64,000 bases of DNA from Chrysophaeum taylorii (taxonomy: Eukaryota; Sar; Pelagophyceae; Pelagomonadales; Pelagomonadaceae), in NCBI GenBank assembly GCA_029834535.1, contig JAQMWT010000188.1, positions 1 to 64,000 on the forward strand. Direction: 5' to 3'. The notes beneath the pieces were generated by a model that worked only from the letters and a program-made list of their open reading frames with translations, was not told the origin of the DNA and did no database searches. Position numbers and translations under genes: made by a program. Below, one piece after another: positions 9,480 through 19,370 of this stretch; the stretch's first letter is position 1, and each line of letters opens with the position of its first letter.

Positions 9480-10553
9480 TCAGTAGCCGCGCGCAGGCTC
9501 GAAGGGAGTCGCCCAGTCGACGGTGGAGGAACTGGCCTCTTTCGCTCGGCGCCAGGCCAGAAAGTTGTCTTGCCAGACTTGCCAGCCCAAGTTGAAGTAG
9601 TCCTCGGTGAGGTCGGCGTTGTGAGCCGTCAACAAGAGCTTGTCGGGGCCGAAGTCCCAGAAGGGCGAGTCGCGCGGAAGCGGCTCGGTCTTGAAGACGT
9701 CCAAGGCGGCGCCGGCGATGCGGTCGTGACGCAGCGCGTCGCAAAGCGCGTCCTCGTCCACAGCAGCGCCGCGGCCGAGACTGATGAAAACGGCCGAAGG
9801 TTTCATCGCGGCGAATTCTGCGGCGCCGCAAAAGTTCAACGTGTCGCTCGTACCTGGAAGCGAACAGACGACGAAGTCGGCGTCGCGGAAGAGGCCGAGG
9901 CGGTCGTCCGGCGCATAAATCGTCTCGGCGATGTCGTCGGGCTCGGGGGAGCGGCGGCACGCGACCACGCGCATCCCAAAGGCGCGCGCCAGGCGTGCCG
10001 CGTGTTTGGCGATGTGACCGTACCCAACGAAGCCCATCGTCTTGCCCGCGAGGACATTCATGGTGAACTGCTCCCACGTCCCTTCTTTCGCGTTGCGTTG
10101 ACACCGTGGCACCTGCTTGTTGAAATAGAGCGCGCCGGTCATCACGTACTCCGCCAAGGACGACGAGAAAGCGCCGCGACCGTTGGTCGTCGCGACGGCC
10201 CGACTGGGATCGAGGAACGGCGCGAGACCGTCAACACCAGCTGAAAACGAATGGACCCACTCGATGCTCGGGTGCGCGGCGAGCACCGCCGCAGCCTCCG
10301 ACCCGGCCACGCCTGGGATCCACAGCAAGGCCGTCGGCTTTGATGAGGAACCCAGTTTGCTGGCGAGGTCGACGGCCGTCGACGCGGGCACAAACCGCGC
10401 GTCGCTTCCCACACCACTCGGTGAAGGCCACGCCCCGTGCTTTCCATCGAGCTTCACTAGGACTCCGACCACCGGTGCGTCGCCCGCCATAGTCGCGACG
10501 CGACGCACGAGCCGCAATCCAAAGAATACTACCATCGTTACCCTCATCATCAT
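9480..10553 (-). CDS. D-isomer-specific 2-hydroxyacid dehydrogenase
   Basis: This predicted NAD(P)-dependent oxidoreductase would interconvert a 2-oxoacid and a D-2-hydroxyacid. The whole 357-codon frame is one exon. The Rossmann nucleotide-binding loop is at residues 174-184 (GFVGYGHIAKH), a slightly variant GxGxxG. The family's catalytic triad is present: Arg261 in ISLGRGAAVDE, Glu290 in DVFKTEPLP, and His311 in LTAHNAD. Length matches the family if translation starts at the internal Met22 (MAGDAPVVG, position 10490). Starting at Met1 would add a hydrophobic and basic N-terminus (MVVFFGLRLVRRVA) that could be a targeting peptide or simply 5' leader. The gene sits 12 bases downstream of the next gene on the same strand. 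The substrate cannot be told from sequence alone; glyoxylate/hydroxypyruvate reductase-like is a reasonable guess. Confidence 0.88.
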   Translation of the reverse strand: MMMRVTMVVFFGLRLVRRVATMAGDAPVVGVLVKLDGKHGAWPSPSGVGSDARFVPASTAVDLASKLGSSSKPTALLWIPGVAGSEAAAVLAAHPSIEWVHSFSAGVDGLAPFLDPSRAVATTNGRGAFSSSLAEYVMTGALYFNKQVPRCQRNAKEGTWEQFTMNVLAGKTMGFVGYGHIAKHAARLARAFGMRVVACRRSPEPDDIAETIYAPDDRLGLFRDADFVVCSLPGTSDTLNFCGAAEFAAMKPSAVFISLGRGAAVDEDALCDALRHDRIAGAALDVFKTEPLPRDSPFWDFGPDKLLLTAHNADLTEDYFNLGWQVWQDNFLAWRRAKEASSSTVDWATPFEPARGY

Positions 10554-10565
10554 TCATCATCATCA

Positions 10566-11396
10566 TCACGAAGGCTGCTGGTGCATCACCCGGAGCTCGG
10601 CGTGCTGGTCGAGGACTTCCCCAATCGGGATGTCGACGCAGGGGGCGGTGGTCTCGAGTCTCGGCTTTCCGCCGCGCGTCTCGTAAACGCGGACGAAGTA
10701 GAACCCCGTCTCCTTGTCTTGGAGCAGGCGGCCGTAGTTGCAAAATCCAGTCAGCTTGTCGTGAAAGAGCTGGAGCAAATCGCCGTCGCGCGGCGTGGCC
10801 GAGGGCGTGGGCATGCGGAACCGCAACCGCAAGGGCGCGTTGATCTCGCACCGGCGCGTCAGCTCGTCGAGGCATTCCTTGTTTGACTTCTCCAGCCACG
10901 AGTCGTCGTCGTCGCCGCCATCGAAAATGCGCTCGAAAATTCCCGGTCTCTCCTGTTTCGATGCCGGCTCGCTGCGCTTTGTCGCGGTGGCGTGGTTGTT
11001 GATCCGAAGCTCGCGGTAGGAATCGAGAAGATCGCCGAGAGACGAGATGCGAGGCGGCGAGAGCTCGCCGTCGCGCTCGCGCCACTCGACGAGCTTGACT
11101 TTCCACTCGCCAATCTCGTCGCCCTGCCAAACCTGTGCCCAGTCGTGAAATCCCGTGCGCGAGTCGTGGAAGCACTGGATCCGGTCCCCGTCGTTGAGCC
11201 GCTCGCTCGGCGCGACGGGTAGCCGCATGCGATCGCCACGAAACGCGGAGAACAAATGATCGCGCCGAAGGAGCTCGGCCACGCACGCAGCCCCGGTTTG
11301 GTCGCTCCAGACCATGCGAGGCGGCGGGCTCATCACGTCACGCGATGATCCATTTTTAACCCCGCACGTGACGCAGCAGGACATGACCGGTGACAA
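10566..11396 (-). CDS. Duplicated-domain protein of unknown function
   Basis: This is a single-exon frame of 276 codons. It has an internal duplication of about 75 residues: unit 1 (around residues 57-134) contains LRLPVAPSERLNDGDRIQCF and FHDSRTGFHDWAQVW, and unit 2 (around 193-272) contains FRMPTPSATPRDGDLLQLFH and DKLTGFCNYGRLLQDKE. Each unit ends in a similar segment (LLDSYRELRI and VLDQHAELRV). The repeat is beta-rich with conserved Asp-Gly, Phe-His-Asp and Thr-Gly-Phe positions. I do not recognise the family. The first 25 residues contain several Cys, and the true start could be Met22 (MSPPPRMVW) or Met28. Its stop lies 12 bases upstream of the dehydrogenase frame on the same strand, unusually close for a eukaryote. 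Confidence 0.6.
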   Translation of the reverse strand: MSPVMSCCVTCGVKNGSSRDVMSPPPRMVWSDQTGAACVAELLRRDHLFSAFRGDRMRLPVAPSERLNDGDRIQCFHDSRTGFHDWAQVWQGDEIGEWKVKLVEWRERDGELSPPRISSLGDLLDSYRELRINNHATATKRSEPASKQERPGIFERIFDGGDDDDSWLEKSNKECLDELTRRCEINAPLRLRFRMPTPSATPRDGDLLQLFHDKLTGFCNYGRLLQDKETGFYFVRVYETRGGKPRLETTAPCVDIPIGEVLDQHAELRVMHQQPS

Positions 11397-12569
11397 CGCC
11401 GTACATGGCCACCTGCCGCCGGGGGTTTTGCTTTACATCTGACGCATCAGAAATGGGCAGGTTTATTGACCCTTACCCTCACCCGGATACATGCAAGCGC
11501 AGGGCAAGTAAGAAGTTCACTTCACCCCCACCCCTCAGGCCTTGCGCTCGTGCTGCGCGCTTCGCTCGAGGCGTCTGCTGCTGTTCGTTTGCTGTTTCTT
11601 TGTTGCAGCTCCCCTCCCACCAGCACTCCTGGTTTTGTTGATGACCGCATGCAGCGTGCAGCATGCAACCGCCGCGTCCGGCGGATGGGCGACGCTGGTT
11701 GTCTCCAAGCACTAATACGTTGTTGGTTCTATTGATGTCCCATTCGAATTATCTCGCAACCCTGCTGATAAACCCGCCATCCGCCATCCCACCGCGCCTA
11801 AGGAAGGCGTCGTAGCTGTATGTTGTTGGATGAGGGCAATCCAGTATCAGTGAGCTCAGTCTCGAGATCTGCCAAGGCGACGCGAGCCTCTTCGTAGCCG
11901 GCGATGATGCGAGGCGAGGCTCGGCCACCTGCGAGCGTCAGCGAGGTTGCGGGCACAGCCCGCATCCACAGGCCACTTGTGTGGCGTATGCTTGCGCAGC
12001 GCATTGCAGCCGAGTTCGTACCGTGCGAGCATGTGGTTTCCATACTTAGATGCGCGACACAAAAGCACCTTGTCGCTTCCTTCAAAAAACACAAAAGCAC
12101 CTTGTCGCTTCCTTCGAAAATGTCTTTTGGGACTCCTTAGTGAAAATAACAAAAGCCTCGACCGCCGATGCCGACTTCATAGAAAAGGGTGATACGATAC
12201 TGCGCTTCTTTGTGACCACCGCTGGCGGCTAGGCGGTAAGCGTCAGCAGAGGCAAGGGCGTCTTGTCGCTGTCCGCTCGTTTATCGCCACCTTGTCTGCA
12301 GCCGCAGCAAGTTTGCTCTGCTCGGCGCGTTTCCGTCGTTTTCTTTCTTTGTCTTTTTCCTGAGCGCGAGCCGCAGACCTCGCAGCGCGCACGTCGACAA
12401 CATCCATTCTCGACTCCGCCCGCCCACCGTCGGCGCTCGCTCGAGTGATAAATAAGCCCCTGGGAGATGACACGCTCGCAATACGAAGCTTGGAACCGTC
12501 GATGGGGGTTTCGAAGTTTTAGGATAACGTGTACGGATACCTCCGCATTCCTTTTAGAAGTAAGTAAGG
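11397..12569. other. Gene-poor stretch with a small tandem repeat
   Basis: No convincing gene is seen. A 32-base unit (ACAAAAGCACCTTGTCGC...) is repeated twice at 12059-12120. On the minus strand near 12243-12400 a short Lys/Arg/Glu-rich frame (AQEKDKERKRRKRAEQSK) could be a coiled-coil exon fragment, but nothing supports expression. Confidence 0.35.
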
Positions 12570-13388
12570 ACAAGTGCAGGCCAGTAAGTTCACCTAGTCC
12601 CAATCTCTAACCCCAGCATTTTCACCCCATTAAGTTCACCTAGTCCCAATCTCTAACCCCAGTAAATTCGGCGTAAACACAATCTCTATAGTTCGGCGTA
12701 AACCCACACCCACTCACCCCACTCTCCTTTGAGCTCGTCGCTCTCACCCCCGCCAATCTAAGCTGCTTTGATCCGCACACGCCGCTAAGCTTTGAGTTTA
12801 TTCTAAAAGCCCCAGTAACTTGCACTTGGTCTCAGTAAGTTCACCTGGCCACTAAGTTCACCTAATCCCAATCTCTAACCCCATTAAGTTCACCTGGTTC
12901 CAGTAAGTTCACCTGGTCCCAGTAAGTTCAACTACAGTGCGCGTGTAGACGCCGGGAGGGGGCTTATCGGTATTGCGCAGCACGTGTGGGGTAGGGTGGA
13001 GTCGTCGACCCAGAAGAGGATATCCTCGGGGTTGCCGATCGACAGAGAGCCACGTAGAGCTGGACGTGGCAGAAGACGGGCTTCGCCAAGAGGACGCCGA
13101 CCTCGCGGGGCGTCTGGCCCTGGCTCTTGGTGATCGTTTGGCGTCGGCGGGCCTTAAGGGATACAGGTTGGAGGAGCCTCGGTGACAACGACACGATCGA
13201 TCATGTATCTGGTACCGTCGCAGTGGCCGTGCGACGGGTCGAGGTTGCGAAGACTTTAAGCTCGCGATCAAAGTCAGCATGCCGTTGGTTGTCGGGGAGT
13301 TCAAAACTCGACTCTTGAGAGCGAGGCGTCGTCTTCCGACCCAACCTAGCCTGGCTCGCGGGCCTACCTGGTCCTTACCCTAAATCGA
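12570..13388 (-). mobile_element. Helitron-like non-autonomous element, copy 2
   Basis: It has the same two terminal sequences as copy 1: CTGGCCTGCACTTGT at the 12570 side and TCGATTTAGGGTAAGG at the 13388 side, both read on the minus strand. It shares the helicase C-terminal fragment (TITKSQGQTPREVGVLL). Compared with copies 1 and 3 it lacks about 150 bases between the GACCCAACCTAG and CCTGGCTCGCGG words (around 13350), so it is an internal-deletion derivative. The outside flank at 13389 is a LINE tail microsatellite. Confidence 0.7.
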
Positions 13389-13442
13389 GGGACAAACAGA
13401 CAAACAGACAGACAGACAAACACCTGTCGATTAGTAGTTAAG
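13389..13442 (+). repeat. LINE tail microsatellite between Helitron copies
   Basis: The block GGACAAACAGACAAACAG, further GACA units and CACCTGTCGATTAGTAGTTAAG match the end of the LINE tail at 14898-14945 and 8506-8535. It separates Helitron-like copies 2 and 3. Confidence 0.65.
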
Positions 13443-14407
13443 ACAAGTGCAGGCCAGTAAGTTCAAATAGTCCCAATCTCTAACCCCAGTAAGTTCACCT
13501 GGTCCCAGTATGTTCACCTAGTCCCAATCTCTAACCCCAGTAAATTCGGCGTAAGTCCACTCGTGCTCACACCCACTCACCCCACTCTCCTTCGAGCTCG
13601 TCGCTCTCACCTCCGCCAATATAAGCTGCTTCGATCCGTACACGCCGCTAGCCTTTGCGTTCACTCTAAAAACCCCAGTAAGTTCACTTGGTCCCAGTAA
13701 GTTCACCTGGTCACTAAGTTCACCTAGTCCCAATCTCAAACCCCAGTAAGTTCACCTGGTCCCAGTAAGTTCACCTACAGTGCGCGTGTAGACGCCGGGA
13801 GGGGGCTTATCGGTATTGCGCAGCACGTGTGGGGTAGGGTGGAGTCGTCGACTCAGAAGAGGATATCCTCGGGGTTGCCGATCGACAGAGAGCCACGTAG
13901 AGCTGGACGTGGCAGAAGACGGGCTTCGCCAAGAGGACGCCGACCTCGCGGGGCGTCTGGCCCTGGCTCTTGGTGATCGTTTGGCGTCGGCGGGCCTTAC
14001 GGGATACAGGTTGGAGGAGCCTCGGTGACAACGACACGATCGATCATGTATCTGGTACCGTTGCAGTGGCCGTGCGACGGGTCGAGGTTGCGAAGACTTT
14101 AAGCTCGCGATCAAAGTCAGCATGCCGTTGGTTGTCAGGGAGTTCAAAACTCGACTGTAAAGAGCGAGGCGTCGGCTTCCGACCCAACCTAGTCGGCCGA
14201 AAAGAACTCCGACGCCTCGTCTTCGGGAAAAAAAGGCCGCGGTCATGCGCGCGTTGTCAGCATCGACAACATCGTTTCGACGGGGCGTGAGAATGGCGCG
14301 CTGAAAGAGCCGCCGCGGGTCGTGGAAACAGTCTGCGAGGTCGCCGTAGACGGCTTGGAGGATCACTGCCTGGCTCGCGCGCCTACCTGATCCTTACCCT
14401 AAATCGA
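13443..14407 (-). mobile_element. Helitron-like non-autonomous element, copy 3
   Basis: This is the fullest of the three minus-strand copies. The upstream part of the helicase end is readable: FHDPRRLFQRAILTPRRNDV, then DADNARMTAAF, and NSLTTNGM, which match the helicase stretch preceding the CNGTR motif in Helitron Rep/helicase proteins. Termini are as in copies 1 and 2. On the 14407 side it abuts the middle of the LINE nuclease ORF (the TVAGLVFG segment), and on the 13443 side a LINE tail, so LINE sequence flanks both ends. Frameshifts rule out a working helicase. Confidence 0.72.
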
Positions 14408-14945
14408 CGGACACCGTCGCCGGCCTCGTCTTTGGTGCCTTCGGTGAGGCCAGCGCGGCGTGCCACGCTCTCGCCCAAACATGCGCAGAGCGCATCGCTG
14501 CGCGAACCTGGGTGACAAGCGGCTGCGCCAACTTCACAGAGGCAAAGGCGGCCCAAACTCGCCGCATCTACCGTGAGTGGGGGATCGCCAACGCATTAGG
14601 CCGGGCTCGCTGTGCCCTCACCGCCCTCACCCATGTCGCCGCCTCGGGGAACCCCGCCCAGGCCGCCCGATCCCAGCAGGACGTCACCCTTCGTCGCACA
14701 TATGTCCGGCGGCAGCATGCGTACGACCTACGGGCGGGGCCCGTCCTTTCTTCGCCTGCCCCACGCCTCGGCGATGACCCCGACTAGGTCCCGCGTACTT
14801 ATCTCCGCCCGTCAGGCACATCCCTCATACCCCACAAACCCACCCACATCCTTCATGCTCCCCACACGCACCCCCCCTTCCTAGCAGTCGACATTTAAAG
14901 ACAGACAGACAGACAAACAAACATCTGTCGATTAGTAGTTAAGAC
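14408..14945 (+). mobile_element. LINE copy C, 5'-truncated
   Basis: The sequence begins inside the LINE ORF at the codons for TVAGLVFGAFGEAS and continues in frame to a stop at 14787, then through the C-rich 3' tail, CCTAGCAGTCGACATTT, GACA repeats and CATCTGTCGATTAGTAGT. Identity to copy A at 8030-8535 is very high. Its 5' end coincides with the end of Helitron-like copy 3. There are no intact nuclease residues: the PD...DXK part lies upstream of the truncation. Confidence 0.75.
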
Positions 14946-15535
14946 ACTGTTTGTTTATCAGGTACCTGCGGAATCGCAGTGCCCAGAGGTGTGTAGGTAG
15001 GTCGGTGCGAAATTAAGCAGCAACGACGGGTTAGATAACGGGCGCCGCCTCTACACGAAAGGAAGGCCCCGGAATAAAAAGGCGGATTCTCCACCGCGCC
15101 CTAGATGGTACCTAGCATGCATTCCTAAGGCTCGACACGTTGCGAAGGAGGGGGGCGCAAGCTTAAGCTTTAGCCGTGGTATGACAGTAAAATGCGCGCG
15201 TTGTGCGTCAGGGGCTCGCGGTGGACAACACAAGCGCCGGGCTTTCGGTGGTATAGGTGAAAGACTGCCCGGGCGAGACCGTGGACGCCACGCTTGCTGC
15301 CGGACGTCCCGAGGGAACGCCCAGAGTGCGCGACGAGGATGACGAGGGGGACCACGCTGGCATCCTCAGAGGTTGGTTTCAAAAGTAGAGGAAGGTGACG
15401 ACGACGACGGGGTCCTCGAAACATTCAGGACAAAGACACACGAGGTCCGTCCCCCGGGAGGAGGGGCGACCAGACGGACGACGCCGAAAGATTAGCAGTC
15501 TGGAGACGGAAGAAGGGACCGCGTCTCTCGGAAAT
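14946..15535. other. Intergenic, no gene seen
   Basis: This lies between the LINE tail and the 3' end of the cyclin-like gene. The open frames on both strands are short and shadow each other. It probably contains the 3' untranslated region of the minus-strand cyclin gene. Confidence 0.4.
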
Positions 15536-17213
15536 TCAGGGCGATTCCTTGGTGGGGTGCATGTCGACGACTTGCTCGAGGATGGCGGGCCTGGACTTGG
15601 GAGCGTTGTATTTGCTGAGGTTTGCCTCGATGTGGCGCTCGACGCCGATGGACTGCGCGCGGCGGACGTGCGGAAGGTCGGCGGCGTCGGTCGCTTGTTC
15701 GCTCGCGGCGGCCGCCGCGGCGGCGAGCTCTTGCTTGCTGAATCGTCTTCGAGACCTCGCGGCGACAGCTCTTGCCGCAGATACATTGAGGGGCTGGGCG
15801 TTTTCGACGCCCGTGAGGCCGAGGCGGGCGGCCATCGAGCGCAGGTGAAAGTAATCTGAAACATCAGTCAAAAAACGTGATGAGATTGAGCAAATTTGGC
15901 ACACTCGAGAGCAAGCAAAACAGAAAAAAGGGACAGGTGCGCAAGGCCGACCGAAAGAGACAACAACAAAGAAACCGTCGCGCAAACAAGCAAACAAACA
16001 AACACGCAAAAAAAAAGACGCAGTTATTTTTCTCACACTTGGCGTATTCCGAGGCGGAGACGGTCGCGTTGAAGCCGTATGCCTTGAGGAGGGCCGCCTC
16101 GAGGGCGTTGATGCGCGCGAGGTCAAAGGCCCGACAAATGTGGGAGAAGTCGGCATTCCACATGGAAAGGTCGTCGCAGACTTTCGAGGCCATGATCATG
16201 CACGACAAGAGGACGGGGCGCCAGTTAGAGGGGCGGAGCCTAAACTTTCCGCGAGCCGCCTTGAGAAGCCGTTCGACGTAGATGAGGCTCGCGACGATGC
16301 ACTCGAGCTCCATCTGCCCGCGGGAGAAGACGTCGCGGTAGAAGGCGACGAGCTCGCGCGCCGAGGGCGGATCGGGCTTGGCGTCGGCATCGTGGAAAAC
16401 GGCAAAGTCGCCGGCGTCGGGGCGCAAAGCCCACGTTTCCTTGGGCGTGGAAGCGATGTGCGCGCGCACGACGTGGCAGACGCATCGGATGGTCGCCTCT
16501 TTGTCGGGGGCCTCGAGGGTGGTGTCGAGGAACATGGTCCCCGTCGAGTTGCGCGCCAGACGCTTAACCGGACCGTCGGACGACGAGCGATGCTTAGACG
16601 GCAAACCCGCCTCGGGGATGCGCGGCATGATGTTCTCGGCGTTGGAATCGCGGCGTCCCGAGGGCGACAGGGAGCGCTGCCTCCGTTCGGTAGACGATGG
16701 TCGCGCGAGCGACTGGGCGATGCGGAGGTACGAGTCGTCCATCGTAGAGAGCGTGCGCACCATGTAGCGGCTGTCCGAGAAGGATCCCGAAGAGGGCCGC
16801 GGCGGCCGCCACCCGATCCCGCGCGTCGTCTTGGGCATGTCGACCGACGTCAGGCCCTCGGCGAACCGGCGCTTCATGTTGGCCTCCATTTCCTCGAAAA
16901 AAGACTTCTTCTCCGCCTCCTGTCGTTCGAGCTCGGCGCGCTCTTTCGCGTCCAGGAGTTCCGAGGGCTTGGTCCACTGCGTCTCGCGCGTCACGACGTC
17001 GTAGTAGTAGATGCGCCCCGACTTTGGGTCCCGCGCCGTCCGCCAGATCCGTTCCTGCCGCCTCGGCTGAAATTTTTTGCTCTCCTCGTCCTCCGCGCTC
17101 GCCTGTTCCTCTTTGGCTTTTTCCTCGAAACTCACCGCGCCGCTTTTGGCGGCCTTCCCGCCGCCGCCGCCGCCGCCGAACCCGGTGCTCAGACGTCGCA
17201 GGTTCTTCAACAT
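15536..17213 (-). CDS. Cyclin Y-like protein with an N-terminal WW domain (2 exons)
   Basis: Exon 1 is 17213-16037 and exon 2 is 15855-15536. The 181-base intron (donor GTGAGA, acceptor TTTCAG) keeps the frame and rebuilds the cyclin motif SEYAKYYFHLRS across the junction, giving 498 residues. The order is a Gly-rich start, a WW domain at about 55-84 (Trp57 and Trp80, Tyr triplet in GRIYYYD), a Glu/Lys helix, a Ser/Arg-rich linker, then a cyclin fold at about 225-410. The cyclin box (NWRPVLLSCMIMASKVCDD, then MWNADFSHIC) is typical of the cyclin Y / PCL-like group, which activates CDK14/16/PHO85-type kinases. The C-terminal tail is Ala- and Arg-rich. A WW domain fused to a cyclin Y-type box is unusual and would add Pro-motif binding to the kinase complex. 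The partner kinase is inference. Confidence 0.82.
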
Positions 17214-17640
17214 TGTGGCCGCCCTCGTACAACAAAATTATAATTCGCAGCCCCAGACGACGACCGCGGCCAGAAAAGCCTTAACCTTATTAAGCAAGTT
17301 TCCACGCGCTTGCGTTTGTTATAATGAAGACGGTTCTTTGAAATTTTCATCTCTTCAACGGAAGGTATATTAAAAAATTACCCTCAACTACCTGTCCGCC
17401 TCGCCTTTTAAAAACCCGCAGGGTATTTGAGAAGAAGAAGAAGATGAGGACCATCATCACCCAGCGGCCAAATAAATTAATCAATATCAAAGGAGGTTTT
17501 TGAAAGACGGGTGGGAGAACAGACGTAGACGACAAAGGGGACGACGACGAGGGCGACACCGACGTGGGGGGCGCGAGCGACGAATCGGCTTCGGTATCAC
17601 ACCGTCGTCGGCAAGCAGAGTCAAGAGCACAAGCTATACC
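17214..17640. other. Intergenic between two minus-strand genes
   Basis: It holds the 5' side of the cyclin gene and the 3' side of the polyketide synthase gene. It is AT-richer, with GAAGAAGAAG and AAATTAAT runs. I see no gene. Confidence 0.4.
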
Positions 17641-18894
17641 TTACATGACCTTGATGAGAACGCCCTCAGCACCAACCCCCGGGGAAAAGGAGAAGGCGAG
17701 GCCCTGCTTTAGGCCGCGCTTTCCGGCGGCGAGTTCCTTCTTGTGGTCGTTGAGGATGAGCTCGAGGACAAACATGACCGAGGGGGAAAGCATGTTGCCG
17801 TACTGAGAGAGGACCTGCCACGAATACTTGGCCTGCTCCTCGGTGAGGCCGAGGCCATTCTGCGCCTCCTCGATAATTCGGCGGCCGCCGGGATGGATCG
17901 CCCAAAAGTCGAGGTCGGACTTCTGGAGCGCGTGCTTCGAGAGGAAGGAGTCGACGTAACCACCCATGTTCTTGGCTATGTACTGCGGGAGGTACTTGGA
18001 GAGGACGCAGGAGATGCCGTTCTCGTTGATGCTGAGCGTGATGCCATCGTCCGTGCCCTCCATTAGGCAGGCGTGCGTGTCGACCATCCCGAACTTGCCC
18101 TTGGCCGCCGCCGAGCCGGGGCGTTCGCCCGAGATGACGGCCGCGGCGCAGCCGTCGGCGAAGATAGCGTGGAGGATGGCGTCGTTGACGTTGTCGTCGA
18201 AGGTCGTGTGGACGGACGAGATTTCGACGCAACACATGAGCGCCATCTGGCCGGGGTGCGACGCCGCGTAGTCATTCGCAACGCGGAAGCCGTTCATCGC
18301 CGCCGCGCACCCCATGAAGCCGATGAGCGACCGGTCGACGCCGCGCGAGAGCCCGAGGGTCTTGATGAGCTCGCAGTCAAGCCCTGGCCCGAGGAAACCC
18401 GTCGAAGACACGACGACGAGCTTGCCGATTTGATCGAGGCTCACGCCCGCGTCAGCAATCGCCTCCTTGCAGACCTTGGTGACGAGCGGCACCGCCTTCT
18501 CCCGGAACATGTCGAGGCGCTTCTCGATGGGCATCTTAAACGACAAGTCCTTGGAGAAAAAATTCGTATCTCCCGAAACCTTTTGCTCGGGCGTGAAGTC
18601 GGGCACGGCCATGTACCGGTAGTCGATGCGGCTGTTCCCATAGATTCGTGCCAGCACGGGCCGGATCGTGTTGCATTCGGGGCACTTCTCAGCGATCGCG
18701 AGCGCCTGCTTCTGAGACACCCGGTAAAAGGGGTTCCCCGTCGCCATGCCCATGATCGTCGGGATTAGCTTGGTCTCCGACGGCTTCGAAACGAGGGACA
18801 CAACCAGAAGGGTCAAGAGGACTACGATCACGGCGACAGCATACTTGGTCTCCACCGGCAACGACGCCAAAACGGAATCCATGCTTTCCACCAC
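17641..18894 (-). CDS. Type III polyketide synthase (chalcone-synthase-like) with N-terminal membrane anchor
   Basis: The intronless frame has 417 residues, close to the 390-400 of type III polyketide synthases plus an N-terminal extension. The catalytic triad is intact: Cys196 in GFMGCAAAMNG, His334 in WAIHPGGRR, and Asn367 in SQYGNMLSPS. The C-terminal FSPGVGAEG segment matches the family's GFGPG loop. Enzymes of this family condense a CoA-activated starter with malonyl-CoA to make pyrones, resorcinols or related phenolic lipids. Residues 17-36 form one strongly hydrophobic helix, so the enzyme is probably tethered to a membrane, which would suit long-chain acyl starters. Alternatives such as a plant 3-ketoacyl-CoA synthase (also membrane-anchored with Cys-His-Asn) are less likely because of the YGNM context and length. 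Product specificity cannot be read from sequence. Confidence 0.82.
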   Translation of the reverse strand: MVESMDSVLASLPVETKYAVAVIVVLLTLLVVSLVSKPSETKLIPTIMGMATGNPFYRVSQKQALAIAEKCPECNTIRPVLARIYGNSRIDYRYMAVPDFTPEQKVSGDTNFFSKDLSFKMPIEKRLDMFREKAVPLVTKVCKEAIADAGVSLDQIGKLVVVSSTGFLGPGLDCELIKTLGLSRGVDRSLIGFMGCAAAMNGFRVANDYAASHPGQMALMCCVEISSVHTTFDDNVNDAILHAIFADGCAAAVISGERPGSAAAKGKFGMVDTHACLMEGTDDGITLSINENGISCVLSKYLPQYIAKNMGGYVDSFLSKHALQKSDLDFWAIHPGGRRIIEEAQNGLGLTEEQAKYSWQVLSQYGNMLSPSVMFVLELILNDHKKELAAGKRGLKQGLAFSFSPGVGAEGVLIKVM

Positions 18895-19370
18895 GCCCCG
18901 GCGGTCAGGAAGATTGCGATGGCGTGCGTATGCGAATTTGTGATCGCCACGTCACAACGGTTCCATGTTTTCTGTTGACGTCAACACTACGCACAGTTGA
19001 CTACGATCCGTTAAGTACTTAGAGGTACACTGACAAACACCCCACAACCCACCAAAGCTCGAGAAAGAGGGCTCTTTCAACGCGCGCGAGGGTCACCCTC
19101 CTTCCTTCCAGGCCATCACCACCATCATCATCATCATCACGCGAGTATAGGAGGAAAGGGGACGCGGGAACACGGGCCGGGGATAACAAACAGTAAGGAA
19201 GGCGCACGTCGGCAGCTGCTGCTGCCGCGGCGACGAACGACAAAGAAGAAGAAGAAGAAAAAGAGAAGGTAGATGTAGTAGACGGGGGCGAAAGAAGACG
19301 TGGGCCGACAGAGTGATGATATATATTTATTTAAGATCGGAGCCGAAAATCTCGTCGTCGGTGCTTAATA
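18895..19370. other. Intergenic with simple-sequence runs
   Basis: This lies upstream of the polyketide synthase start and downstream of the VAMP7-like stop. It contains a CATCATCATCAT triplet run at about 19108-19140 and AAGAAGAAG runs at 19240-19265. No gene is seen. Confidence 0.45.

Noticed and set aside
9429-10244. Plus-strand protein opposite the dehydrogenase
   Set aside because: It mirrors the dehydrogenase with GC-rich third positions. The catalytic motifs are on the minus strand.
19108-19140. Poly-His coding segment
   Set aside because: The CAT triplet run lies between two genes with no supporting frame; it is a microsatellite.
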